Positions 1-6,578 of a stretch of 41,050 nucleotides of DNA are shown piece by piece (position 1 is the stretch's first letter; every line of letters starts with the position of its first letter). The stretch lies in NCBI RefSeq assembly GCF_900110215.1, contig NZ_FOCX01000027.1, positions 1-41,050 of the forward strand. The letters are read 5' to 3'. A model generated the notes under the pieces. The model saw only the letters and a list, made by a program, of their open reading frames with translations, was not told the DNA's origin and ran no database searches. The translations under genes were made by a program, and so were the position numbers. The DNA is from Halorientalis persicus (GTDB taxonomy: Archaea; Halobacteriota; Halobacteria; Halobacteriales; Haloarculaceae).

Positions 1-269
1 AGTTGGATCACAGTTTCGTCAACCGCAACGTGATCCGGTTGGCGTCCGTCTTGGGGCTGTAGATCGGCCTTGTGAACCCAGTTATGAACGGTGGATCGTG
101 CGCGGTGGACACCGAATACCTCAAGAAACGAAACAGTATTCGATAGCGATAGACCAGCCAGATGTAACTGAATACTGAGTTTCATCAGCAGTCGCGGTGT
201 CGCTTCTCGCTCCACAAACTCTAACTCGATCTGGTCTAAACAGCCGTTGAGGCGGTCGGTTTTTGGCAT
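1..269 (-). CDS. IS6-family transposase, N-terminal part (runs off window)
   Basis: The minus strand reads MPKTDRLNGCLDQIELEFVE from an ATG at 269 and stays open to the window edge, giving about 89 residues. The text (LNGC, an EFVERE segment, LHLAGLSLSNTVSFLE, RSTVHNWVHKADLQP, then HVAVDET) matches what I recall of the N-terminal helix-turn-helix and first catalytic Asp region of haloarchaeal IS6-type DDE transposases. VDET would supply the first Asp; the rest of the triad lies outside. The frame is intact as far as visible, so the element may be active. The outer end of the IS should lie somewhere between 270 and 336, but I could not place the terminal repeat without the other end. It sits directly upstream of the DUF5786-like gene and may affect its promoter. 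Confidence 0.75.
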   Translation of the reverse strand, partial: MPKTDRLNGCLDQIELEFVEREATPRLLMKLSIQLHLAGLSLSNTVSFLEVFGVHRARSTVHNWVHKADLQPQDGRQPDHVAVDETVIQ

Positions 270-336
270 AGAGCACTAAAAACCGCTCCCGCCTCACTTT
301 TCAATCTTATCTGAACACCGCCGTGTGTAATACTGT

Positions 337-528
337 ATGGGTTTTGGGAGCTACGATGAGTCGGAACAACGGAACCAGGAGATCGAAACAGACGATGGCG
401 ATTCCGAAAGCGTCAGCGTTCACGAACACGAACACGACGGCGACGTCGAATACGAGATCGATGCGTCGACCGATACGCTTCTCGACGAACTACAGAAAAT
501 CAAAGACCACACTGAAACGACCGAGTGA
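337..528 (+). CDS. Small acidic haloarchaeal protein, DUF5786-like
   Basis: This 63-residue protein begins MGFGSYDESEQ and ends with DELQKIKDHTETTE. The MGFGSYDESEQ start, an acidic low-complexity middle rich in Asp, Glu and His, and a C-terminal short helix (TLLDELQKIKD) are the hallmarks I recall for DUF5786, a conserved small family of haloarchaea with no known function. It has no membrane segment or signal peptide and is probably cytosolic. A TATA-like CTTATC at about 306-311 lies 25-30 bases before the ATG, consistent with a leaderless transcript. An overlapping reading in another frame (323-565) lacks haloarchaeal codon bias and was left out. The gene stands alone between the IS fragment and the tfs-like pseudogene. 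Confidence 0.8.
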   Translation: MGFGSYDESEQRNQEIETDDGDSESVSVHEHEHDGDVEYEIDASTDTLLDELQKIKDHTETTE

Positions 529-651
529 GTCTCATCCTCGGACGCAGATCTTTCCCTCTGTTTAGGGCTGACACATCGGACAAGCGGTTACTCGAGAGTC
601 TGATCTGGCGGTCTGGACATCTGTACGCGGCGGGGGTCGCGAGATGCGCCG

Positions 652-969
652 TCAGGACTCGCGCCACTTGTGGCCGCACTCGTCGCAGGTGAACAGCCGA
701 ACCTCGTAGGAGCCGCCCGGCTTCGGCAGCATCTCGTAGTAGGCCCAGTCGCTGTCGCAGTCAGCCGCCGGGCAGGGCTCCTCCATCGTCTCGGTGGTGT
801 CCTGGGTCGCGTCGGCCACGTCCGGTGCCCCGTCGTCCCCCTGTCCATCCTGGGTCGTCATCGCCGCTTCCGCCTGCGAGTCCCGCGGCTCCTCGTTCTC
901 ACAGGATCGACACACCTACCTGTCCCCCTCTGTGTGCATCAGCGAACCACACTCGCCACAGAATTGTAT
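652..969 (-). pseudogene. TFS-type transcription elongation factor, decayed copy
   Basis: Read from 969 the minus strand gives xQFCGECGSLMHTEGDR-stop-VCRSCEN, followed by an open frame ending CDECGHKWRES. This is the two-zinc-ribbon layout of archaeal TFS (RPB9/TFIIS-like): N-ribbon CxxC...CxxC split by the stop, then a C-ribbon with CPAADC and CDEC. Two lesions are visible. The expected start is ATA (967-969) rather than ATG, and codon 18 is TAG (916-918) where I recall Trp in haloarchaeal relatives. Both are single G-to-A changes. A GTG directly after the stop (913-915) could start an 87-residue product lacking half of the N-ribbon. The acidic Asp-Glu pair at the hairpin tip that drives RNA cleavage in canonical TFS is not present (GGSYEV instead). 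The rest of the frame is well preserved, so the decay looks recent, or the short form is made. Confidence 0.75.
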
Positions 970-1123
970 TTAGTGTAGCATATACGGGCGTCGGATATCT
1001 GTGTTAACTTCCGATCCGTCGATTTCAGGCAACTCCTCATGCTAACTGCGCTTAGTTATCGATGGCTCGACAACCCAGCGGGCAGGTTCGTCAGGTTCCC
1101 GAGCGCTGAGAAACAGACTCCGA

Positions 1124-1130
1124 TTTAATA
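1124..1130 (+). promoter_or_regulatory. TATA-like box of the universal stress protein gene
   Basis: TTTAATA ends 26 bases before the ATG at 1156, the spacing expected for a leaderless haloarchaeal transcript. No Shine-Dalgarno motif is seen between it and the ATG. Confidence 0.5.
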
Positions 1131-1155
1131 GCATTCCGCGATAACGTCAACCTGA

Positions 1156-1605
1156 ATGTACGATCGGATCCTACTTTCGACGGACGGTTCGGTTGCGTCT
1201 GAACAGGCTGAAGCGCACGCGCTCGACCTCGCAGCCACGCATGACGCCGTCCTTCACGTCCTCTACGTCGTCGACGAGGACGTCGTGACTGCCTACAGCG
1301 GCGACGAGTACGTCGACGAAGCCGAAGGCCCCGAACACGGTCTCGAAGAACACGGTGAGGAGACACTGTCGGCGCTCCGAAGCCGGGCATCGGATGCCGG
1401 CGTCGACATCGAGACGGCGTTGCAACACGGTCGCCCCGCCGAGGCCATCGTCTCCTACGCCGACGATCACGACACGGACCTACTCGTACTCGGCACCAAA
1501 CGTCGACCCGAAGAATATCGCGCGCTACTCGGGAGTGTTACCGACCGCGTCCTCCGACTGACCACCCGCCCGGCGACTGTCGTGAAGACCGAAGTCACCG
1601 AGTAG
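1156..1605 (+). CDS. Universal stress protein, UspA domain
   Basis: A single-domain UspA protein of 149 residues. It opens with MYDRILLSTDGSVASEQA, the beta1-loop-alpha1 signature with the conserved Asp and Ser, and ends with LLVLGTKRRP...LLGSVTDRVL...PATVVKTE. The nucleotide-loop pattern G-x2-G-x9-G-S/T is only partly kept: the second Gly is Arg (GTKR), while the later GS is present, so ATP binding is uncertain. Haloarchaeal genomes carry many such paralogs, usually linked to stress responses. The gene is monocistronic with a TATA-like box 26-32 bases upstream. Length is normal for the family. Confidence 0.9.
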   Translation: MYDRILLSTDGSVASEQAEAHALDLAATHDAVLHVLYVVDEDVVTAYSGDEYVDEAEGPEHGLEEHGEETLSALRSRASDAGVDIETALQHGRPAEAIVSYADDHDTDLLVLGTKRRPEEYRALLGSVTDRVLRLTTRPATVVKTEVTE

Positions 1606-1838
1606 CGACAGTCTGGCCGGTAGCGACCGTCACAGATGTGGGGCAAGCCGTGACAGTGTACTGCATATCTCGTCGGGCCCCAGAGACGTGACCACGAGAT
1701 GATCGGATTGCCTGTCCACTTTGGAAACCGCCGGACGGCGGCGGGGTGGTTTTCGGGTAGGGTGTAATTGCCTTCGAGATTGCGTTTACCTCGGGTTCGG
1801 ACAGGCCAAGAAATCGCAAGACTGCGGAAGGGGAAGGA
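1606..1838. other. Intergenic, no gene recognised
   Basis: This stretch lies between the stress protein stop and the 3' end of the minus-strand tRNA-Glu. Open frames here show no haloarchaeal codon bias and no recognisable family. Confidence 0.5.
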
Positions 1839-1913
1839 TGCTCCGACAGGGATTCGAACCCTGGTCATTGCCGTGAGAGGGCAATATGATTGGCCGGACT
1901 ACACCATCGGAGC
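1839..1913 (-). tRNA. tRNA-Glu (anticodon CTC)
   Basis: On the minus strand a 75-base cloverleaf can be folded. The acceptor stem is GCTCCGA pairing with TCGGAGC, with discriminator A. The anticodon stem is TTGCC/GGCAA around loop CTCTCAC, giving anticodon CTC. The T-arm contains GGTTCGAATCC. The CCA end is not encoded. The anticodon reads GAG, a very common Glu codon in haloarchaea. No intron is apparent. The gene stands alone with no rRNA nearby. Confidence 0.93.
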
Positions 1914-2420
1914 GCGCGTTATCGGCTTCGGGCATCCCGCACGCCCTCGGCGCGTCTACTCCACGGTAACCGCGAGTTGTGTTTAACAGTTCCGTTTTCG
2001 GACCACCGTGGTCCGGGATACCAACCGTCCGTCGGCACAGGCCCACAGCAAAGCGTCGGCGCGAACCGTGTTCGAATGCCGTCTTCCTGCCGGGTACTAC
2101 CGGTCGCAGTCCGAATCCAGGGGGTATCCGGAGTGAACGGGAAACCGGTCGGTACCGTGGTGGAGCCGTTCGGCCCGCGTCGGGACCCAGTTCGTGGGTA
2201 AGCGCCGACTGATCGGCCCGTTTCACGCGAAAATGCTCACACTGGACACTCACGTAGGGATACAGGTGGTTGTGGCGTGGGACGGCCGAGTGAGGATCGG
2301 CCAGTCGAGGGGGTCGGCGACTCCTGGGGCGGACCGCCACCGTCGAGCGGTGCGATTCTCGACGGGCGGTGGAGCCTGTGACGCTGCGTGGCCGACGAGG
2401 CAACCACGAAAGGGAACACT
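1914..2420. other. 507-base intergenic region with a perfect 8-1-8 dyad
   Basis: No open frame here resembles a protein. The only structure I see is the inverted repeat at 1999-2015, described separately. The region must hold the promoters of tRNA-Glu (minus) and the DUF6230-like gene (plus), but no convincing TATA box stands at the expected distance for either. Confidence 0.5.
1999..2015. repeat. Perfect dyad CGGACCAC-c-GTGGTCCG
   Basis: Eight-base arms are separated by one base and match exactly. It lies about 85 bases upstream of tRNA-Glu and about 400 bases upstream of the DUF6230-like gene. It is not followed by a T tract, which argues against a simple terminator. It could be an operator or part of an RNA hairpin. 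Confidence 0.5.
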
Positions 2421-3062
2421 ATGTACGACAAATCACTACTGGCAAAGAGTACCGGCGTCTCCCTGGGCGTGGTCGCGGTCATCGGCCTGCTCTTTCTGAG
2501 TACCGGGACGGGACTGGCTGTCCCGATCGCGGGTATCGGCGGATTCACCATCGAGGCCGACAGCATCGAGGGCGACGACCTGGTCCTCTACCCCGACGTG
2601 GTCGAGCGGGACCAGGGATCTGACGCGCCGCAGGCGATCATGGAACTCCAGGCCAACCGCATCGAAGGGATGCGACTCGTCAAGACCATCGACCTCGGCG
2701 GCGTGTCGCTGGACACCCTCGACGGGACTGCCCGGATCCTGATCGAGTCCGGTGGCACCGTCGAGACCGATCAGATTCTCATTCGATCCCCGGGATTGAA
2801 CGCGAGCGAGGCGAGTTTCAGCGGGCTCCGGATGACTGGCTCCGACTCCGAGGATATCACCGAGACGTTTCAGGTGACGGCCCCATCCGAGCCGGTCGAG
2901 GGAAAGACGGTCGACATCGATGGCGGTGAGAATCCCGGGATCGAGATGACCGACGTCGAGATTCACGCGACCTATCTGGCGACCAACCAGATCACCCTGC
3001 CGGACATGGAACTGCGCGTGCAGTACGACGCCGACGGCGACGGCGAGTACGAGTTCGGCTAG
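2421..3062 (+). CDS. DUF6230-like exported or membrane-anchored protein
   Basis: A 213-residue protein starting MYDKSLLAKSTGVSLG. An N-terminal hydrophobic segment (about residues 9-32, GVVAVIGLLFLSTGTGLAV) can act as an uncleaved anchor or signal. The rest is a beta-rich, Gly- and Asp-rich domain with IAGIGGFTIEAD, LYPDV, GTVETDQILI and a closing MELRVQYDADGDGEYE. This layout matches what I recall of DUF6230, a family shared by haloarchaea and actinomycetes, function unknown. I chose the ATG at 2421; an earlier in-frame GTG-type start (2388) would add 11 residues lacking in relatives. The partner membrane protein I associate with this family (DUF6114) is not next to it; the following gene is convergent. 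Confidence 0.7.
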   Translation: MYDKSLLAKSTGVSLGVVAVIGLLFLSTGTGLAVPIAGIGGFTIEADSIEGDDLVLYPDVVERDQGSDAPQAIMELQANRIEGMRLVKTIDLGGVSLDTLDGTARILIESGGTVETDQILIRSPGLNASEASFSGLRMTGSDSEDITETFQVTAPSEPVEGKTVDIDGGENPGIEMTDVEIHATYLATNQITLPDMELRVQYDADGDGEYEFG

Positions 3063-3122
3063 CTCACCGGTCGCGAGGCGTCCCGTTCGCGCGGGTCGTG
3101 GGACTGGCCCCGTCGGTCCCGC

Positions 3123-4334
3123 TCACTCGTCGTCGAACGGCGACCCGGCAGCGTCCGGTTCGTGGCCTTTGAGGCTGATGATGTTCTCGCGTCCGACGCG
3201 TAGCTTGCTGATGTACTCGTCGTCTTCCATGTCCGAGAGGAGCATACTGACTTTCGACTTCGACCAGCCGGTCTCGTCGACGATGTTGGCCTGTTTCATC
3301 CGCCCGCCGTTGTCTTCGAGCAGTGAGAGCACCCGATCCTCGTCGGTCAGCAACTCCTCGTCGGGGACCGGTGACTCCGGTTCCGGTTCGGTCCCGGCCG
3401 TATCCTCGGTCTCGGGCTCTGCCGTGGCACCGGCGGCCGGGCCGTCCGTGTCGTCCGGTTCGGTCGTCGCCGACCCGAACATCCCCGTCCGCCAGGCGAT
3501 GCCCGCGCCGACACCGACGGCGACGACCAACACGCCAACGAGAACGAGCGGCAGGAGGCCACTGCCCTCGTTCGAGACCTGCTCTGGGGTGTCCGTGGTC
3601 GTCGCCACCCCGCCGCCGTTACCGAGCGTGCTCGGCTCGCCGGTCGTGAACACGACCTGTGGGTTGTCGTCGGCGAACGACTGCGGGCCGGCCCAGCTGA
3701 CGGACGCCGTGTCGCCGCTGCTCGTGCTGTCGGGTCGGGGGGCTGTCCGGTCCGTCAGCAAGGAGAGGTCGGGGCCGGCCTCGAAGACGAGTCGTTGCGT
3801 CTCCCCGACGTAGAACTCGCCCTGGAACACGTCGCCGACGGTCACGCTGTCGTCGGCCACCTGCGCGAAGTTCGTCCACAGGAACGACATCTCGACGACG
3901 CCGGTGTTGCCCTGCGGGTTCAGCCCGGCCGTCCGCCGGAAGTTCACGGCGGTCATGTTCCGGTTGGTCGCGTCGCTGCCGGCCGCCGTCAGCCCTCGCG
4001 CGCTCTGCTGAAAGTTCCGCCAGAGGTCGGTCTCCTGGGTCTCGAAGGTTTCGGCGTACTCCTGGAAGTTCGCTTGCTGGGTGCTGTTCTGCAGGACACC
4101 GGTGAAGTGCTTGAACGTCCACCGCGCCGTACCGTTCGCGTACACGGTGACGACGAACCGCGTCGACTCGAACTGCTGTGGCGTCGCGAGGGCCCGCCCG
4201 TCGTCGGCCTGTGTCCCAGCGCCGTCGACGGCGGTCGCCCCACCGCCCCCCGACGGAGCGGCGACCACACCCTGTCCGAGGACGCCCCCGGCCAGCAGGA
4301 GACAGACGAAAGCGAACGAGAGCGGACGAGACAT
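3123..4334 (-). CDS. Membrane-anchored winged-helix regulator (DUF7345/DUF7343-like)
   Basis: A 403-residue protein. Residues 1-26 form a signal peptide (SFAFVCLLLAGGVLGQGVVA). Residues about 50-235 form an extracellular beta-rich domain (RFVVTVYANGTARWTF, VVEMSFLWTNFAQV, FQGEFYVGE). Residues 260-280 form one transmembrane helix (LPLVLVGVLVVAVGVGAGIAW). An acidic Pro/Glu/Thr linker follows, then a cytosolic winged helix at about 328-390 (DRVLSLLEDNGGRMKQANIV...GWSKSKVSMLLSDME). The topology suggests a one-component sensor: the outside domain senses something and the inside wHTH binds DNA or RNA polymerase. I recall this architecture as common in haloarchaea but of unknown ligand. A TATA-like box (TTTTTATG on the minus strand, about 4361-4368) sits some 28 bases before the ATG. 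Confidence 0.85.
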   Translation of the reverse strand: MSRPLSFAFVCLLLAGGVLGQGVVAAPSGGGGATAVDGAGTQADDGRALATPQQFESTRFVVTVYANGTARWTFKHFTGVLQNSTQQANFQEYAETFETQETDLWRNFQQSARGLTAAGSDATNRNMTAVNFRRTAGLNPQGNTGVVEMSFLWTNFAQVADDSVTVGDVFQGEFYVGETQRLVFEAGPDLSLLTDRTAPRPDSTSSGDTASVSWAGPQSFADDNPQVVFTTGEPSTLGNGGGVATTTDTPEQVSNEGSGLLPLVLVGVLVVAVGVGAGIAWRTGMFGSATTEPDDTDGPAAGATAEPETEDTAGTEPEPESPVPDEELLTDEDRVLSLLEDNGGRMKQANIVDETGWSKSKVSMLLSDMEDDEYISKLRVGRENIISLKGHEPDAAGSPFDDE

Positions 4335-4471
4335 CTAGTGGAGAAAGAACCCCCGCACTGCATAAAAACACTGTGTCTGACCCAACTTCGACGGTACCGA
4401 CACGTCAGTAGACCCACCGCTTTCCGGTGGTTAGCCGATCACGGCCCGGCTTCGGGCTGCGGTCCACGTCC

Positions 4472-5215
4472 TCAGGGAGCCAGCCGGTTTTTCCGGTTTT
4501 TCATGTGCTCGTCGTAGTACTCGAATGTGATCGGGCACCAGTCGGACGCCAGGTCGAGGATGCTCTCGGTCAGTTCCCGTATCTCCCACTGGGCATCCGC
4601 CGCCGCCCGCATATCCGCTACGTGCATCAACATCCGGACGTTCATCGACATGACCATGTTGACCTCGGTGCCGATGGGGAGGACGAACCGGGCGTCCTCG
4701 GGCGGCATCCCGAGGTCGAGCAGTTCCTGATACGACTCGACCGCGTCACCGACGGCCTCCCGAAACACTTCCTCGCGCTTGTCGGCAGTCTCCTCGCCCA
4801 CCGCGCCGCTCTGCTGGTTGCGACCGACCCAGTCTGGATCGGTCGCCGACGGCGGGGTGACGACCAGCTCGCCGTCACGCACGTCGTCCGGGTCCACGTC
4901 GTCGAAGGAGACGTACCGCATCGAGCGAACGTCGAACGAGACGTGTCGGTGTCGGGTGATCTGTGCCATACAGGAGCGGCTGATCCCCTTCACCGCGAAG
5001 GTGGCCTGCGGATGTTCGAAGGGGCCGAAGTGGCCGTGGTCCATCAGGTGGCCGATCAGGGTCTCCATCTTGCCTTCGGTGGTCTCTCCCTCAACCGTCG
5101 CCATGATCTCTTCGAACGTCTGATCCTCGACGAACTCCTCCATGTAGTCGTTGCGCGCGCCCTTGCAGATGAGACGCTCCGGGTCCTGCGTGGCTTCGAT
5201 TAGTTCGACTTCCAT
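4472..5215 (-). CDS. thyX: FAD-dependent thymidylate synthase ThyX
   Basis: ThyX methylates dUMP to dTMP using methylenetetrahydrofolate, with FAD and NADPH doing the reduction, so no dihydrofolate is formed. The 247-residue protein carries the family signature RHRHVSFDVRSMRY (residues 88-101, pattern RHRxxSxxxxSxRY), preceded by HGHFGPFEHPQATFAVKGIS and followed by GTEVNMVMSMNVRMLMHVADMR, the helix with dUMP- and FAD-contacting Arg residues. I chose the ATG at 5215 because the upstream 47 codons are Arg/Ser-rich and unlike the family. A TTTTATC-type box at about 5246-5252 stands some 31-37 bases upstream. It acts in the cytosol as a homotetramer. The gene is monocistronic. Confidence 0.95.
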   Translation of the reverse strand: MEVELIEATQDPERLICKGARNDYMEEFVEDQTFEEIMATVEGETTEGKMETLIGHLMDHGHFGPFEHPQATFAVKGISRSCMAQITRHRHVSFDVRSMRYVSFDDVDPDDVRDGELVVTPPSATDPDWVGRNQQSGAVGEETADKREEVFREAVGDAVESYQELLDLGMPPEDARFVLPIGTEVNMVMSMNVRMLMHVADMRAAADAQWEIRELTESILDLASDWCPITFEYYDEHMKNRKNRLAP

Positions 5216-5306
5216 GTCAACTTGTGTTGGTCGTGGTCTGCCTCCGATAAAACGCTTCCTTCGCTTTCTCGTACTGTCTCTTTCCCTCGGTAACGAACTT
5301 GTACTC

Positions 5307-5489
5307 CTACCCCGGGACCGGTTCACCGATGGACTCGAAGAAAACCTCGGTTCCATCGGCTGTCAACATCACTCTCCCGTGCCGGAACGAGGGTGAAACC
5401 GGCGTCGAATCGAAGAGTCGATGAATCATCACCCAGTGCTGTGCCAGTCGCTGGAAAGGTTCACCACAGTTCGGACAATCGGTTCCCAT
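5307..5489 (-). CDS. 60-residue zinc-finger micro-protein
   Basis: The protein starts MGTDCPNCGEPFQRLAQHW and contains one C2H2-like finger: C-x2-C-x9-H-x4-H, from CPNC to HWVMIH. The tail is beta-like (VMLTADGTEVFFESIG). CPNCGEPFQRLAQHW resembles the opening of some haloarchaeal proteins that continue into homing-endonuclease-like domains, so this may be either a genuine small regulator or a truncated relative. A longer reading starts at 5576, but the ATG at 5489 is preferred because a TTTATC box (5514-5519, minus strand) lies 25-30 bases ahead of it, the usual leaderless spacing. Function unknown. Confidence 0.5.
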   Translation of the reverse strand: MGTDCPNCGEPFQRLAQHWVMIHRLFDSTPVSPSFRHGRVMLTADGTEVFFESIGEPVPG

Positions 5490-5513
5490 ACCGTGTCTCG
5501 TCCCGGTTTTACT

Positions 5514-5519
5514 GATAAA
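5514..5519 (-). promoter_or_regulatory. TATA-like box deciding the zinc-finger start
   Basis: TTTATC on the minus strand, 25-30 bases ahead of the ATG at 5489. It supports the shorter 60-residue product over the 89-residue reading that would overlap the divergent cupin start. Confidence 0.5.
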
Positions 5520-5574
5520 TTCACCCCCAGGCAACGTCACTGGGTTCTTGTCGATAGCAGTCGTTGATTCCGAC

Positions 5575-5913
5575 ATGGGCTACCAGAAAGCTTCAACCGA
5601 GGACGTGGAATCAGTGATCGACGACGAGTACGGCGGGATGTGGTTCCTGAAGGAAGCGCTGAACACCGACGAGGTGGGCGTGACCGTGATGCGACTGGAA
5701 CCCGGCTCGAAAGGCAAGCCACACGACCACGGCGAGGACGGCCAGGAAGAGGTCTACTGCGTCGTCGACGGTGCGGTCGTCGTCGAGTTCGACGGCGAGA
5801 CGGTGACGCTGAGCGAGGACGAAGCGGTCCGGGTCGATCCGGACCAGCGCCGCCAGATCAGAAACGAGAGCGACGAGCTGGCGCGGCTGGTGCTCGTCGG
5901 CGCGCCGATCTAG
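5575..5913 (+). CDS. Small cupin-domain protein
   Basis: A 112-residue single cupin. It shows the two cupin motifs: G(x)5HxH-like (PGSKGKPHDHGEDGQEEVYCVVDG) and the second strand pair (EDEAVRVDPDQRRQIRNES) in which the usual final His is replaced, since QRRQIRN holds no His. Metal ligands from motif 1 (HDH and Glu) are present. The start MGYQKASTEDVESVIDDEYGGMWFL is like other haloarchaeal cupins of unknown substrate. The family includes sugar isomerases, dioxygenases and storage-type binding proteins, so no reaction is assigned. It ends in a CTAG shared with the convergent KaiC-like gene, a four-base overlap. Confidence 0.85.
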   Translation: MGYQKASTEDVESVIDDEYGGMWFLKEALNTDEVGVTVMRLEPGSKGKPHDHGEDGQEEVYCVVDGAVVVEFDGETVTLSEDEAVRVDPDQRRQIRNESDELARLVLVGAPI

Positions 5914-6578
5914 AGGTCCGTCCAGTCCGTGGGACCGTCGGTCAGCCCCATGACGCGGGCCTCGCGGCCGGCCTCGCCGTCGCGGACCTCGATCAGGCCG
6001 TCGAAGGCCTGTTTGATGACCTGGAGGGTCTGGTCGTCGTGGGCACCGCTGTCGATGGTGAACACGCCGATGTAGCCCGCGGCGTCCAGCCGCGAGGAGA
6101 GGACGTGACAGAACTTGAATACGGTCTCGCGGTTCGTGTAGGTGAGCATCGTCGACAGCGAGATGAGGGCCATCCGGCCTTCTTCAGCGCCCGCACCGTG
6201 GAGCGCTTCCAGACACTTCGTGATCCCGATCCCGATGCCGGTCAGGTCCCCAGGTGAGGAGACCTTGTGAACGTACAGGCCGGGCGGGGTGTCGCCGTCG
6301 GCGAGGCCGCCACCCGATCCCTCGGCACGGCAGTCGACGACGCCCAGCTGAAGGTTGTTGACGCCGGCGACGCGGTCGCGGTAGTCCTCGACGATGGTCT
6401 CTGCGCTGTCGCTCGTCGAGACGACGAGTGCGCCGTCGTCGTTTCGCGACCCCTCGGCCAGGATCTCCATCGCGAGGCTCTCTTTCCCGGTCATCGCCGG
6501 GCCAGCGATCAGGATGCTGGTTCCCGGGCGGACCTCCGACACTGCCTCAGTTTCCAGAACAGATGATAGGTCGTACAT
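5910..6578 (-). CDS. KaiC/RecA-like ATPase-fold signalling protein
   Basis: This 222-residue RecA-fold protein of the KaiC/Rad55-like group has a Walker A motif GPAMTGKES (residues 26-34) and the downstream strand-helix pattern of the family (LVVSTSDSAETIVEDYRDR, then STMLTYTNRETVFKFCHVLSSRL). The Walker B position is unusual: RMALISLSTML (135-145) has Ile where I recall Asp in KaiC-like relatives (CLDSLSTLL-type), and no catalytic Glu is evident. It may bind but not hydrolyse ATP. Its ATG overlaps the stop of the HalX response regulator (TAATG), so the two are translationally coupled and probably form one signalling unit. No DNA-binding domain is seen. Confidence 0.8.
   Translation of the reverse strand: MYDLSSVLETEAVSEVRPGTSILIAGPAMTGKESLAMEILAEGSRNDDGALVVSTSDSAETIVEDYRDRVAGVNNLQLGVVDCRAEGSGGGLADGDTPPGLYVHKVSSPGDLTGIGIGITKCLEALHGAGAEEGRMALISLSTMLTYTNRETVFKFCHVLSSRLDAAGYIGVFTIDSGAHDDQTLQVIKQAFDGLIEVRDGEAGREARVMGLTDGPTDWTDL

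Noticed and set aside
1786-2403. Minus-strand open frame of 205 codons spanning tRNA-Glu
   Set aside because: It runs straight through a tRNA gene and is Arg/Pro-rich without haloarchaeal codon bias.
5307-5489. Homing endonuclease or intein fragment in the zinc-finger gene
   Set aside because: The finger resembles the start of such proteins, but no endonuclease domain follows within the frame or downstream on the same strand, so I list only a zinc micro-protein.
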